A stretch of DNA of 64,000 bases from Phycisphaeraceae bacterium (GCA_020831765.1 JAFIFY010000036.1:25478-89477); one strand, 5' to 3'; positions 10,572 through 20,048 are shown, counted from the stretch's first letter. Translations and numbers: made by a program. The notes: generated by a model from the sequence alone, not told the origin.

Positions 10572-10735
10572 GGTGCGGCTCCCATGCCCATTGCCCATCA
10601 TCACTGCTTTGCGCTGTTCCGGATGTCGCTTTCTCGGCCGCAAAGGGAAGGAACCGGGCAATCGGGCGGCGGTTTGGGTCGTCAATCCTGGCAATCAGAG
10701 GATTCTTTATCCGGATCGAGCGATTGGAGTGGATC

Positions 10736-12634
10736 ATGGTGATGTGGCGTTTTCGTCGACTCTGGGCATTGATGCTGGTGCTGGGCGTGTTCGTTGGCGG
10801 CGACCTTGCCGAGGGGGCCGCCAGAATGCCGTCTGGTCACTGGGTTCCGGACCCGATGCTTGAGATTCGGCACGATCGAGTGCCCAGCGAGGCCGAGGCG
10901 CGTTCGACCACGCTTCGACTGGTGGCCCCGCTCAACGGGATGGCATCGGCCCAGGTGGTGGTTCCCAGTGCGGTCCCGTTGCGATCCATCCGGGCGGTGA
11001 TTACGCCGCTGACCTTGCGGGAGCCCGCCGATTCCGGGGATGTTTCCGGGGGCGGGGGTGCTTCCGGGGGTGGTGGGACCATGGGCGGTTCGGCGGGACG
11101 GAGCGTGATCTCGAACCAGCAGGTCGAGATCGGATATGCGATCCGTTACCGGGGCTTGGGGCCGGATGGCCGTCCGATCGGGGAGCCGGCGGATCGATTC
11201 GTGGCCGTGGCCGAGCAGGCGGTTCCCGGTGAACGGGTTCAACCCGTTTGGGTGACGGTGCAGGTACCCGAGGATGCGGCACCCGGCCGATATACCGGGA
11301 CTCTGCGATTGACCCCGGGCGGCACGGTTCCCGTCGAGTTGGATGTGATCGGGTTTCCCAGCCCTGATCCGTGGCGATTCACCACGCATGCCGGCATGAT
11401 CCAATCGCCGGAAACCATTGCCAGGCACTATGGCGTCCCGCTCTGGTCGCCGCGCCATCTTCAATTGCTTGAGCCTTCACTGCGGCTGCTGGGCCAATCA
11501 GGCAACCGGGTGCTGTTCATTCCGCTGGTGAATCGTACCCATCTGGGCAACGAGGAATCCATGGTCCGCTTCGTTCGCCGGGGCGGGCGGTTCACGCCGG
11601 ATTTCACGCCGCTTGAGCGATATCTGGAGTTGTACAGTCGTCACTCCGGCCCGCCCGAGGTGATCGTGCTTTATGCCTGGGAGACCGCCTGGCGTGGCGA
11701 TCGAACGCCGGCGACGATCGGCGTGACGGAAGTTGATCCGCGCGGCGGTCGGACGCAGGTGTTGGAGGTGCCGTTCTTTGGCCGGCCGGGCACGGAAGCG
11801 TTCTGGCGACCGGTTTTCGAAGGGATCGCCGCGCGGGTCGAGCAACTTCAATGGCCGACCGAAGCGATCATGTTGGGGATGGCCGGCGATGCACGTCCGG
11901 ACCCGGAGACGACCGAGTTTTTCAACCGCGTTGCTTCGGGGTTCAAGTGGGCGATGTTCACCCATGCCCGAGGCGATCCGAACCCGCGGGATGGTCGGCT
12001 GAATGTCAGCGGTCTGGAGGTCGGTTATCGCGAGCTGCCCTATCCCACCGACCTTCGCCGATACAACCCGGCGAGCCCGATCGGCGGCGGCTGGGATACT
12101 GATTTTCGTCAGGTGACCAGTCTGCGAAGTTTCGACAGCGACGCCTCCGCGGCGTTTCGGCTGGCCGCGACCTATTCGCTGGCTTCCAATCGCTATAGCG
12201 GCTTCAGCAGGATCGGGCTGGACTTCTGGCCGGTGGAAGGCAGCCCCCTCATCGGCCGGCATCACCGTTGGCACAATCTTTATCGAGGGAACTTGCGTGC
12301 CTCGACCGTACCGGGCCCGCGCGGGGCTCTGCCCACGATCGGCCTGTTGTTCATGCGGGAGGGCATGCAGGAGACCGAGGCGCAGATCATCATCGAACGG
12401 GTTCTGCGCGATTCAAACCTCGCGGATCAACTCACCGAGGCGGAGCGCGAGGCGGGCCGGAAGGTGCTTGATCAACGGATGCGGTTTCTGATCGATCATC
12501 GGGGGAACTGGAGCGATTTCGGAAAATCCGGCGAGGATTCGGTCGCCCATGCGCGTGAGCTCTATACCGTGGCGGATCAGTGGCGACGACGATTTGATCT
12601 AAGTGTCCCGTTCGAACGCGCCGGTGGTGAGTGA
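10736..12634 (+). CDS. Secreted DUF4091 / glycoside-hydrolase-like protein with Gly-rich repeat insert
   Basis: A 632-residue exported protein. Residues 1-28 (MVMWRFRRLWALMLVLGVFVGG) form a signal peptide. An N-terminal beta domain (~40-210) ends in the phrase PEDAAPGRYTGTLRLTPGGTVPVELDV, typical of the domain preceding DUF4091/GH123-like barrels. A TIM-barrel-like region (~220-560) follows, with YLELYSRH, VIVLYAWETAW and W-rich segments. A Gly/Ser stretch at residues 99-121 interrupts the beta domain and is encoded by two 18-bp GC repeats (11042-11077). The start ATG 10736 has GGAG eight bases upstream. Catalytic residues cannot be assigned with confidence. Likely a periplasmic or surface protein acting on polysaccharide; this is inference from the architecture. 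Confidence 0.6.
   Translation: MVMWRFRRLWALMLVLGVFVGGDLAEGAARMPSGHWVPDPMLEIRHDRVPSEAEARSTTLRLVAPLNGMASAQVVVPSAVPLRSIRAVITPLTLREPADSGDVSGGGGASGGGGTMGGSAGRSVISNQQVEIGYAIRYRGLGPDGRPIGEPADRFVAVAEQAVPGERVQPVWVTVQVPEDAAPGRYTGTLRLTPGGTVPVELDVIGFPSPDPWRFTTHAGMIQSPETIARHYGVPLWSPRHLQLLEPSLRLLGQSGNRVLFIPLVNRTHLGNEESMVRFVRRGGRFTPDFTPLERYLELYSRHSGPPEVIVLYAWETAWRGDRTPATIGVTEVDPRGGRTQVLEVPFFGRPGTEAFWRPVFEGIAARVEQLQWPTEAIMLGMAGDARPDPETTEFFNRVASGFKWAMFTHARGDPNPRDGRLNVSGLEVGYRELPYPTDLRRYNPASPIGGGWDTDFRQVTSLRSFDSDASAAFRLAATYSLASNRYSGFSRIGLDFWPVEGSPLIGRHHRWHNLYRGNLRASTVPGPRGALPTIGLLFMREGMQETEAQIIIERVLRDSNLADQLTEAEREAGRKVLDQRMRFLIDHRGNWSDFGKSGEDSVAHARELYTVADQWRRRFDLSVPFERAGGE
11042..11077 (+). repeat. Two tandem 18-bp GC-rich units inside the DUF4091-like gene
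   Basis: Units 11042-11059 and 11060-11077 share the core TTCCGGGGG(C/T)GG and encode SGGGG modules in frame. The same unit occurs three times in radA (45160-45213) and in degenerate form in the terminase-like gene near 28.3 and 28.8 kb. The copies are on different strands relative to the window but always keep the host reading frame open. Confidence 0.75.
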
Positions 12635-12655
12635 AGGGTTTGTGTTCACCGGGCT

Positions 12656-14290
12656 TCAGACGGCGCTGGTCTGGGTCGGTGCATCCCCGTTCTCATCATT
12701 GCTCTGGGCGATCGCGAATGCCACGTGTGAGACGTGGGCGTTGATGTGTCTCAGGTAAGTGATCAGGTCCAGGTGAATGCTGCTGGTTTCCCGGGCCTCG
12801 GTCTGGCCCTGCTTGAGTCGTTCGAAATGATTGTCGCGCAGTTCACGGGCGATTTCATCGACCCGTCGCTTGTTTCGCACCAGTTGGCCGGCCAGATCGC
12901 GATCGCCGGTGGCCAGGGCGGTTTCGGCGATGACCATGTTCTCGGTCACCATATCCTTGAACTCCTCCAGTTCCTTCCATCCCTTCTGGGAAAAGGTCAG
13001 GTTCAGGCGAATTTTCTTGAGCACCAGTTCACTGACATTCTTGTCCAGAAGATCGCCGATGGTTTCCAGCTCGGAGCTGTATCGAAGAAGCCGGGCCTGC
13101 TCTCCGACGTTCTCCTCATCCCAATCAAAATGACACAGGAACTTCTTGATCGCCCTGTCCAACTGATCGACTTGATCATCGCGGATGGCGGCCTGCCGGG
13201 CCAGTCGTGCATCATCGCTTTTCAGGGCCTGCCAGAGATCGGCGAGCATGCCGCGCACCATTTCCGATACGCGCAGCACCTCCCGCCGCGCCTGTCCCAA
13301 GGCCAGGGACGGGTTATCGATGGAGCCAAGCTTGATATAGCGGGGTCCGAAGGCTTCGGCCACATCGTCCGGCTGGGGCGCCAGATGCTCGGCCAGGCGC
13401 AGGATCAACCCCAGGAATGGCAGACAGAGGATCGCCAGCGTCAGATTGAAGGCGATATGCGCATAGGCGACGCGCATTTCCACCGTCCCCGGGAGTGCTT
13501 CGAGCCCTGATGCGATCCACGGCGCGCAGGCCAGCCAGATGATCGCCGTCGCTGACTTGGCGATGAGGTTGCCCAGTGCCAGTCTGCGCGACTCGATCCG
13601 GCTCCAACCGACCATCAGTGTGGTGAATCCAACGCCGACGTTGGCGCCGATCACGACCATGACCGCGGTTTCGAGGGTGATTACTTCCGCCGCGCCCAGC
13701 CCGATGACCAGACCGATGGCGGCCGTGACGGATTGAAGTCCGACAGCCAGGCCGACGGCCAGCACCGCCAGGAGCAGTCCGTGGCGTTCGAGAATACGGA
13801 TGATCTGGATAAGATCGCCCTCGGGGTCGATGCCCGCCGCCGCGCCCTTGATGATGCCGATGCCCATGAAGATGAACGCCAGCGCCAGGATGATCTGACC
13901 GAAGCCGCGGGTCTTCGTCCGCCGGGTGAACTGAAACATCACCACGCCCACCAGGGCCAGCCACGGCGCAAATTCATCCACGCGGAGCGAGATCAGCAGC
14001 ACCATCATGGTCAGGCCGACATCAGCGCCGAAGACGACCGCCAGCATGCGGCGATAGTTCAACTGCCCGGCCTGAACGGTCTGGACCGCCAGCACGCTCA
14101 TGGTCGTGCTCGACGGCGCGAGCATGGCGAGCCCCAGTCCGGTCGCGAACGCGCGGAAGCGGTTTTCCGCGAGCTTGGTGAGCCATTGGGCGAGGCGCGT
14201 GCCCAGAATCCGGTCCAAACCCTTACGCAGAAAACGAACGCCGAAGAGGATCAGCGCCACCCCGCCACCGATATAGAGCAGAATCGACAT
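12656..14290 (-). CDS. Na/Pi-cotransporter family protein with PhoU domain
   Basis: A 544-residue membrane protein with two Na/Pi-cotransporter repeats (residues ~1-150 and ~165-310), a further membrane helix pair, and a cytoplasmic helical PhoU-like domain (~345-520: LGQARREVLRVSEMVRGMLADLWQ). The second repeat keeps a QS motif (VGLQSVTAAIGLVI) and GANVG; in the first, the usual QSSSATT core reads APSSTTMS, so the glutamine is missing, although GADVG remains. Family members move phosphate with sodium, and the PhoU domain probably senses phosphate status. The start is set at ATG 14290 (MSILLYIGGG), where the first hydrophobic helix begins. It converges on the DUF4091-like gene and is divergent from the M14 gene. 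Confidence 0.85.
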   Translation of the reverse strand: MSILLYIGGGVALILFGVRFLRKGLDRILGTRLAQWLTKLAENRFRAFATGLGLAMLAPSSTTMSVLAVQTVQAGQLNYRRMLAVVFGADVGLTMMVLLISLRVDEFAPWLALVGVVMFQFTRRTKTRGFGQIILALAFIFMGIGIIKGAAAGIDPEGDLIQIIRILERHGLLLAVLAVGLAVGLQSVTAAIGLVIGLGAAEVITLETAVMVVIGANVGVGFTTLMVGWSRIESRRLALGNLIAKSATAIIWLACAPWIASGLEALPGTVEMRVAYAHIAFNLTLAILCLPFLGLILRLAEHLAPQPDDVAEAFGPRYIKLGSIDNPSLALGQARREVLRVSEMVRGMLADLWQALKSDDARLARQAAIRDDQVDQLDRAIKKFLCHFDWDEENVGEQARLLRYSSELETIGDLLDKNVSELVLKKIRLNLTFSQKGWKELEEFKDMVTENMVIAETALATGDRDLAGQLVRNKRRVDEIARELRDNHFERLKQGQTEARETSSIHLDLITYLRHINAHVSHVAFAIAQSNDENGDAPTQTSAV

Positions 14291-14435
14291 AGGTTCATCA
14301 AGCGTGCGGCGGGACACGAGCCCATCAGCGCACCGTTTCCTGAGCGTATCGTTTTCCGCCGTATGTCGCCACTTGGCACGCCTTCGTTCTTAGGGACGCC
14401 GGGCGTTCAGGTGCCCCCTGCCGTATGATCCGGGG

Positions 14436-15554
14436 ATGACGCTTCACGTCGATACCGACATTCCAGCCGGCAACGCGCTGATCGAATCGGTGACGGGTGA
14501 TACGATCCGCTTCCGTCCGGATTGCCGCGATACCCGGTCGGAATCGTGGTTCTACTGGAACTTCCGTGTCCGGGGTTGCGCTGGGCGAAGAGTCCGCATC
14601 GAATCCACCGTGCCCGACAGTATGACGGTGCGGGGTGGAGCGGTCAGCGCCGATGGCGGATGGACCTGGCGATGGATCGATGACTATGACCCCACCGTCT
14701 GGGCATTCGAACATGATGCGGGAGAGGATGATGAGCTTTGCTTCAGTCTGGCCATGCCGTACACGATGCGCAATCTGAATCGATGGCTGGAAGATCAAGG
14801 CAGGGACAGGGGAGTGGTCATTCACGAGCTATGCCGTTCACGGGCCGGTAAGGCGGTTCCGCTTCTGGAACTGGGCCGATCTGATGGCCGTGAGGATCAC
14901 CAGGTGTTGCTCACCGCCCGGCATCATTGCTGCGAAATGATGGCCAGTTACGTGCTTGAAGGGATCATGGATCAGGCGCTGGCCGAGGATACCATCGGGG
15001 CGACCTTGCGCGATCGCTATCGACTGCTGGTCGTGCCCTTCGTCGACCTTGATGGTGTTGAGGCTGGCGATCAGGGCAAGTTCCGTGAACCGCATGATCA
15101 CAACCGTGACTACATCGATCAATCCATCCATCCCGAAACCGCCGCGATCCGCGAATTGGTCTTGACCCGCCTGGATTCCCGTTTGCATGTCGGCCTGGAC
15201 CTTCACTGTCCGTGGGTACGGGGTGAGCTTAACGAGTTGATCTATCTGGTCGGCAGCGCTGATCCGGACAACGCCGCGCGGCAAGCGCGGTTGGCCGAGG
15301 CCATCGAGTCTCATCGCCGCGGACCGTTGCCTTATCGAGCGTCGGGCACGCTGCCGCACGGACAATCGTGGAATGTCTCGGCCCACTATGGCGAGCATGT
15401 CAGCTTCTGTCGTTGGATGGCCGATCACGCGCCGGGCAGCCCGACGGTGGCCACCTTGGAGACTCCCTACGCGACGGCCGAAGGCATCGAGGTGAATGCG
15501 GAATCAGCAAGGGTGTTCGGCCGGGATCTGGCCTGCGCTCTGGCAGCGCTATAG
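14436..15554 (+). CDS. M14-type zinc carboxypeptidase-like protein
   Basis: 372 residues with an N-terminal beta-rich domain (~1-125: SWFYWNFRVRGCAGRRVRIE, as in cytosolic carboxypeptidase-like and DUF2817-type proteins) and a C-terminal M14 fold. Zinc ligands are recognisable as H164 and E167 (TARHHCCEMMASYVLEG, the HxxE motif) and a later His in HVGLDLHCPWVRG; DHNRDY matches the substrate-binding Asn-Arg pair. The catalytic glutamate near the end is likely in VATLETPYA. There is no signal peptide, so it should act in the cytoplasm. The cleaved substrate is unknown. ATG 14436 is the first start in the frame. Confidence 0.8.
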   Translation: MTLHVDTDIPAGNALIESVTGDTIRFRPDCRDTRSESWFYWNFRVRGCAGRRVRIESTVPDSMTVRGGAVSADGGWTWRWIDDYDPTVWAFEHDAGEDDELCFSLAMPYTMRNLNRWLEDQGRDRGVVIHELCRSRAGKAVPLLELGRSDGREDHQVLLTARHHCCEMMASYVLEGIMDQALAEDTIGATLRDRYRLLVVPFVDLDGVEAGDQGKFREPHDHNRDYIDQSIHPETAAIRELVLTRLDSRLHVGLDLHCPWVRGELNELIYLVGSADPDNAARQARLAEAIESHRRGPLPYRASGTLPHGQSWNVSAHYGEHVSFCRWMADHAPGSPTVATLETPYATAEGIEVNAESARVFGRDLACALAAL

Positions 15555-15649
15555 CATCGGCGGCACCCGACGCCTCGAATCCAGCCGGCTGCTTCGTGGG
15601 GTTGGCGATTGCGATCGAGTTCGACTAGGCTTGTTGGGCGCTGTACACA

Positions 15650-16591
15650 GTGGCGCGCGGATGCGGTGAGCCCGCCGGACGCCGACCAGCCTACCCAACA
15701 CCATCCAAGATTTCAGCCTTGCTCGAACAACTCCATGCGATCTCACCATTTTCCGACCAGCCCTACCCGCTGGTGAGTTGGTTGTTGGCCTGTCTGGCGG
15801 TGGTGTTGGTGGGCATCGCCAAGAGCGGGTTTGGCGGCGGTGTCGGCATTGTCGCCGTGCCGCTTTTCGTGCTGGCGGCCGGAAGCCGGGACGGCCTGGG
15901 GGCGCTGTTGCCGCTGTTGATCGCGGCCGACATTTTCTCACTGGGCCATCACTGGAAAAGGTGGGATGGGCCCAATCTCCGGCACCTGCTACCCGGATCG
16001 ATGCTCGGAATCGTGGCCGGATCGGTGGTGCTCTGGCTGCTGTTGGGCAGGCCGGACCTGGGCTTGGCGATGGATGGTGGCGGCGTTCAGGACTTGGATG
16101 AGGCGGCCAGGCAGAGTCGCGCGCAGACTGAAAATGGGCTCAAACTGGCGGTTGGCCTGATCTGTGTGGCTTATGTGATCGGCGATTACATCCGTCGGCG
16201 GCTGAAGATCGATAAGCCCTTCCAGACCGGACCGGTCAAGGGCAATCTCACCGGGCTGGCCGCCGGGCTGGTTTCAACCATCGGCCACGCCGCCGGACCC
16301 ATCACGGCCATCTACCTGCTCGGACAGAAGATCGACCGCCGCAAGTTCATTGGCACCGCCGTCATCTACTACTTCATCGTCAACACCGTCAAACTGCTGC
16401 CCTATCTGCTGCTGGGTCTGATTCACACCGGATCGCTCTTTCAGGGGTTGGTCCTGCTGCCCCTGGTCCCGGTGGGCACGTTCCTGGGCGCGTGGCTGAA
16501 CAGGAAGCTGAGCGAGGATATCTTCCGGGCCATCATCCTTCTGATCGTGCTGATCACCGGCATCCACTTTGTGCTGGAGCCGCTGCTTTAG
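15650..16591 (+). CDS. TauE/SafE family sulfite/sulfonate-type permease
   Basis: A membrane protein of up to 313 residues with about eight hydrophobic helices. The TauE/SafE signature AKSGFGGGVGIVAVPLFVL lies in the first repeat and TGLAAGLVSTIGHAAGPITAIYLLGQKI in the second; the G..S...G.AG pattern is clear in both. A charged loop (GLAMDGGGVQDLDEAARQSRAQTENG) separates the two halves. The start is uncertain: GTG 15650 begins the open frame without a ribosome-binding site, while TTG 15719 would start just before the first membrane helix. Family members export or import small sulfur-containing anions; the substrate here is not predictable. Confidence 0.8.
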   Translation: MARGCGEPAGRRPAYPTPSKISALLEQLHAISPFSDQPYPLVSWLLACLAVVLVGIAKSGFGGGVGIVAVPLFVLAAGSRDGLGALLPLLIAADIFSLGHHWKRWDGPNLRHLLPGSMLGIVAGSVVLWLLLGRPDLGLAMDGGGVQDLDEAARQSRAQTENGLKLAVGLICVAYVIGDYIRRRLKIDKPFQTGPVKGNLTGLAAGLVSTIGHAAGPITAIYLLGQKIDRRKFIGTAVIYYFIVNTVKLLPYLLLGLIHTGSLFQGLVLLPLVPVGTFLGAWLNRKLSEDIFRAIILLIVLITGIHFVLEPLL

Positions 16592-17320
16592 CAGGCCGCC
16601 AATGCCTACTCCGAGCAGACAATCGTGAACGTTCCAGCGGGTGTTGTGTCTTAGCTGGCTGGCGTGAGACTTTGCTCCAGTCCACACCCCAGATCGCCTC
16701 GCCGTGAACATCCAGCGCGGCAGCGACTGAACCGGTGAATCCCTCCAGTTTGCCTCGTCCGGCGGTGCTGAGCCAATGTTACCGGCCATCGCCGTCAAGC
16801 GGACCAAGCCGTGCATCCGATCAGGTTGAAGCCACCTGACTCGATGGGAAGTTCAAACACTTCCACATAAAACGCTTATATCACTAATTCCGACCCCGGA
16901 TTTGCTGCTGATGGCCAGCTCCACGCACCTGCGGCCAGCTTCTTCACATGGTTTTCACGGGGTTGGACCGAGGCCCGAACATCAATCTTTCAGGTGCCGT
17001 ATCCAGGCGAACCGATAGCAGGGAAGCCTAATCCGGACTTTAGAGTGTGAACAGGGCATCGAATTGTATTTTTTGTCTTGACAATCCTTCCAGCCTTGCC
17101 TATGTTGACACTAGTCTCCTTGTGAGAGGGTCGGCCGATCACGCCGCCAAACGGCTTGCCGCACTCGCCCCTGTGGCACGGTCAACGCCCGGAGGCCACA
17201 CGGCACGACGGCCGAAGGATCAGGACAGGCGGAGCATCGGGGTTCGGTTGAAAGCTGCCGCGCTGTGCAACGCGCTGGCAGCCGCATCGCTGCGCGGTCG
17301 TACTTACTCAGGAGGCCACC
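16592..17320. other. Long intergenic region with no supported gene
   Basis: About 730 bases between the TauE/SafE permease and the small gene at 17321. The first ~450 bases contain no coding-like frame on either strand. The last ~250 bases hold a strong promoter (17078-17106) and an apparent leader of roughly 200 bases to the start codon, GC-rich and with several short inverted repeats. I recognise no known riboswitch or RNA. Confidence 0.45.
17078..17106 (+). promoter_or_regulatory. Sigma-70-type promoter for the 17321 gene
   Basis: A perfect TTGACA (17078-17083), a 17-base spacer and TATGTT (17101-17106) make one of the best sigma-70 matches in the window. Initiation near 17113 would leave a leader of ~208 bases before the ATG at 17321. 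Confidence 0.6.
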
Positions 17321-17773
17321 ATGAACCCAGCCTTTTCCGATCTTGAATGCGAAGTCCGCCGGTTGATCAGCGAATCTGAGTCGCTGCAACGAGCCGCCGA
17401 GCGCATCCGCTCGCACCGTCGCCCCTCGGCCGCACGACATGACTCGCCCCACGCCGAGCCCTACCACGATTTCGAAGTGCCAACCCGGGCCGAAGGCTAC
17501 TGCCCGGTCACCTGGATGCTCGGCGATCTGGTCTCCCTCATCGCCAGCCGGCCGGAAGAGCCGGTCAGCACTTTCGAATCGCACATCCGGATGCGCATCA
17601 GCGAGCAGAACTTCTGTGGGGAGTGCGGGGACATCGCCGACGATGCCCACATCGCCCAGAGCATCGATGCCCAGGTCGATGCCGTGATCGAGGTGCTCGA
17701 ATCCATTCGCAGCCGCGCCGTCGCCTCGGGAACCCTCTGCGGCCGGGAAGCAGCCATTCCGCAGTGCGGCTGA
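17321..17773 (+). CDS. Small conserved-looking hypothetical protein with CxxC
   Basis: 150 residues, mostly helical and acidic, with no signal peptide or membrane helix. An N-terminal helix (ECEVRRLISESESLQRAAERI) is followed by an Arg/His-rich linker, a middle segment (GYCPVTWMLGDLVSLIASR), a CGEC motif (residues ~98-101) that might bind metal or form a disulfide, and a C-terminal helix (IDAQVDAVIEVLESIRSR). I do not recognise the family. That it is a real gene is supported by a GGAGG ribosome-binding site a few bases before ATG 17321 and by a near-consensus promoter upstream. It ends ~80 bases before the AEC transporter gene. Function unknown. Confidence 0.6.
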   Translation: MNPAFSDLECEVRRLISESESLQRAAERIRSHRRPSAARHDSPHAEPYHDFEVPTRAEGYCPVTWMLGDLVSLIASRPEEPVSTFESHIRMRISEQNFCGECGDIADDAHIAQSIDAQVDAVIEVLESIRSRAVASGTLCGREAAIPQCG

Positions 17774-17854
17774 CGCTCCCCCCGGGGCCGGGAGTTCTCG
17801 AGCCGATCCAACCCGCCTCTCGACCATTGATCGCCGCTGCTACACTTCCGGCCG

Positions 17855-18985
17855 ATGCGCGCGGCCATGAACCCGATGCTGTCGATGGATGCTTCGTTCC
17901 CGGCCATGTGTCCGGGCCTTGTTCCCATACTCGCGCCGGCAACCACCGATCCCGCCGCGCTCGTGGGTGAGCTGGCGAGCATCGCCTATTTCATCGTCCT
18001 TCCCCTGCTGCTGATGATGGGCCTGGGCTTTGCGCTGCAACGGCGCATGGGCCTGGACATGCCGACCCTCACGCGGCTGAACTTCCATCTCGTCGTGCCG
18101 GCCATGGTCTATTTCGCCATTGTCACCTCCGAGGTGATGATTGATCAGGTCCTGCTGGTCGTCGGCTTCTCGGTGGCATTGATGATGGTGTTGGGCGCCT
18201 TCAGCCTGCTTGTGGCGAAGCTGCGCGGCGTGGAGCGCGACCAATGGCGCGCCATGCTCATGTCCACCATCTTCTACAACGCCGGCAACTACGGCCTGCC
18301 CCTGCAGAACCTGGCGTTTCGCAACGTGTCGCCGGAGGATGTCCAGCTCCCCGCCCAGCCCGGCGAAACCAGCATGAGCAACCAGGCCGAGGGCTTGCAG
18401 GTCTATGTCATGCTGGTGCAGAACGTCACCAGCTTCACCATCGGCGTCTTCCTCGCCGCCGGGCGCGCCAGTGATGGCCTCTGGCGGCGCAATCTGCTTC
18501 AGATCGCCCGCTTTCCGCCCATCTACGCCCTGTTCGCCGCGCTGTTGACCGTGCTGATCCGCCGCTGGCTGGGCGAACATGCCCAGGACGTGGCCGCGGC
18601 CCTCTCCCCCTTCTGGGAAACCGTGGACTACGTCCGCCGCGGCTTTGTCATCATCGCCCTGGCCACGCTGGGCGCTCAACTGGCCATCGTCGCCCGTGAC
18701 CACGCCGTTCGATATCCCGTAACCAGCACCGTGATCCTCCGCCTGCTGATCGGCCCGGCCATCGGCCTGGCGCTGGTCCATCTGCTTGGCATCAGCGGAT
18801 TCGCCGCCCAGGTGCTGCTGATCTCCACCGCCACGCCCACCAGTGTCAACTGCCTCCTGCTGTGCATGGAGTTTCGCAATCACCCCGACTTCGTCGCCCG
18901 TTCGGTGTTCTATTCCACCGTCATCTCCCCGATCACCGTCACCCTGGTGATCCTGCTCTCACGCAGCGGCGCCCTGCCGGGCTGA
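17855..18985 (+). CDS. AEC (auxin efflux carrier) family transporter
   Basis: A 376-residue membrane permease with ~10 hydrophobic helices. The AEC/bile-acid-transporter-like fold shows LGFALQRRMGLDMPTLTRLNFHLVVPAMVYFAIV near the N-terminus, the conserved FYNAGNYGLPLQNLAF motif in the first half, and RLLIGPAIGLALVHLLG..AQVLLISTATPTSVNCLLL in the second. Members export organic acids or auxin-like anions; the substrate is unknown here. The first ~35 residues (including two Met) are variable, and ATG 17867 (MNPML) is an alternative start. It stands alone between an unknown gene and the methyltransferase. Confidence 0.85.
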   Translation: MRAAMNPMLSMDASFPAMCPGLVPILAPATTDPAALVGELASIAYFIVLPLLLMMGLGFALQRRMGLDMPTLTRLNFHLVVPAMVYFAIVTSEVMIDQVLLVVGFSVALMMVLGAFSLLVAKLRGVERDQWRAMLMSTIFYNAGNYGLPLQNLAFRNVSPEDVQLPAQPGETSMSNQAEGLQVYVMLVQNVTSFTIGVFLAAGRASDGLWRRNLLQIARFPPIYALFAALLTVLIRRWLGEHAQDVAAALSPFWETVDYVRRGFVIIALATLGAQLAIVARDHAVRYPVTSTVILRLLIGPAIGLALVHLLGISGFAAQVLLISTATPTSVNCLLLCMEFRNHPDFVARSVFYSTVISPITVTLVILLSRSGALPG

Positions 18986-19031
18986 GGCGCTGGATCGGCG
19001 GATAGAATCGACACCGCACCGGAGCCGCGCT

Positions 19032-19922
19032 TTGGATCAGAAGCCGCCACAATCCGCCCCATCGATCGATATCCATCACGGCGATAACCTTCCCATCCTT
19101 CAAAGCTTTCCGGATCGATCATTCAACCTCATCTACATCGACCCGCCCTTCAACACCGGCAGGAGCCAGAGCCGCACCCGCCATCGCATGGTGCGCGACG
19201 ATGAAGCCGGCGATCGAACCGGCTTCCAGGGCAGACGATATCGCACCGAAGTTCTCGGCGCTCAATCTTTCGATGACCTCTTCGATGACTTTCTGGCGTT
19301 CCTTCAGCCTCGCCTGATCCAGGCCCATCGCCTGCTGGCCGATGATGGCGCTTTCTTCCTGCATCTGGACTATCGCGAGGTTCACTACGCCAAGGTGCTG
19401 CTCGATCGCATCTTCGGCCGCGACTGCTTCATGAATGAGATCATCTGGGCCTACGACTACGGTGGGCGCTCACGCAGCCGATGGTCGGCCAAGCACGACA
19501 ACATCCTCTGGTACGTCCGCGATCCCAAGCATTACACCTACCGCTATGACGATATCGACCGCATCCCCTACATGGCCCCCGGCCTGGTCACGCCGGAGAA
19601 AGCGGAGCGAGGCAAGACGCCCACCGATACCTGGTGGCACACCATCGTCAGCCCCAACGGCAAGGAAAAAACCGGCTATCCCACGCAGAAACCCCTGGCC
19701 ATCCTCAAACGCATCATCGCCGTACACTCCAACCCCGGCGACCGCGTCCTCGATTTCTTCGCCGGCAGCGGCACCACCGCCCAGGCCGCCTGGGACCTGG
19801 GCCGACACGCCACGGTCATCGATGAAAACGACCAGGCCATCCAAACCATGCTCACCCGCCTGGCCCACACCAACCCCAGACTCCACCCCACCTCCGGCAA
19901 AACCCAAACACGCTCCACGTGA
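19032..19922 (+). CDS. Orphan DPPF-type DNA (adenine-N6) methyltransferase
   Basis: 296 residues. The catalytic motif IV is DPPF at 37-40 (LIYIDPPFNTG) and the SAM-binding motif I is DFFAGSGTT at 241-249, so IV precedes I as in beta-class methyltransferases; GYPTQKPLAIL (~215-225) is the conserved motif X-like block before motif I. DPPF rather than SPPY favours N6-adenine over N4-cytosine. The protein lacks the long C-terminal extension of CcrM. No endonuclease is adjacent, so it may be a solitary regulatory or defensive methylase, or the remnant of a restriction system. Translation starts at TTG 19032 with GGAG seven bases upstream; there is no earlier or nearby ATG. The recognition site cannot be predicted. 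Confidence 0.85.
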   Translation: MDQKPPQSAPSIDIHHGDNLPILQSFPDRSFNLIYIDPPFNTGRSQSRTRHRMVRDDEAGDRTGFQGRRYRTEVLGAQSFDDLFDDFLAFLQPRLIQAHRLLADDGAFFLHLDYREVHYAKVLLDRIFGRDCFMNEIIWAYDYGGRSRSRWSAKHDNILWYVRDPKHYTYRYDDIDRIPYMAPGLVTPEKAERGKTPTDTWWHTIVSPNGKEKTGYPTQKPLAILKRIIAVHSNPGDRVLDFFAGSGTTAQAAWDLGRHATVIDENDQAIQTMLTRLAHTNPRLHPTSGKTQTRST

Positions 19923-20048
19923 AACACTCCATTGGCCACATTCCCGGCAATGGTCGATTCACCCCAGCCATCGACGCGATCTCGCTATAGGTGATCGTCC
20001 GTCCTTACTTCCGCGCCTCGGCCAAGCGTTTATAAATGCCATCGTGCA

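Noticed and set aside
17774..17796. CCCCCCGGGGCC inverted repeat after the 17321 gene
   Set aside because: The stem is short and no T-run follows, so it is too weak to call a terminator.
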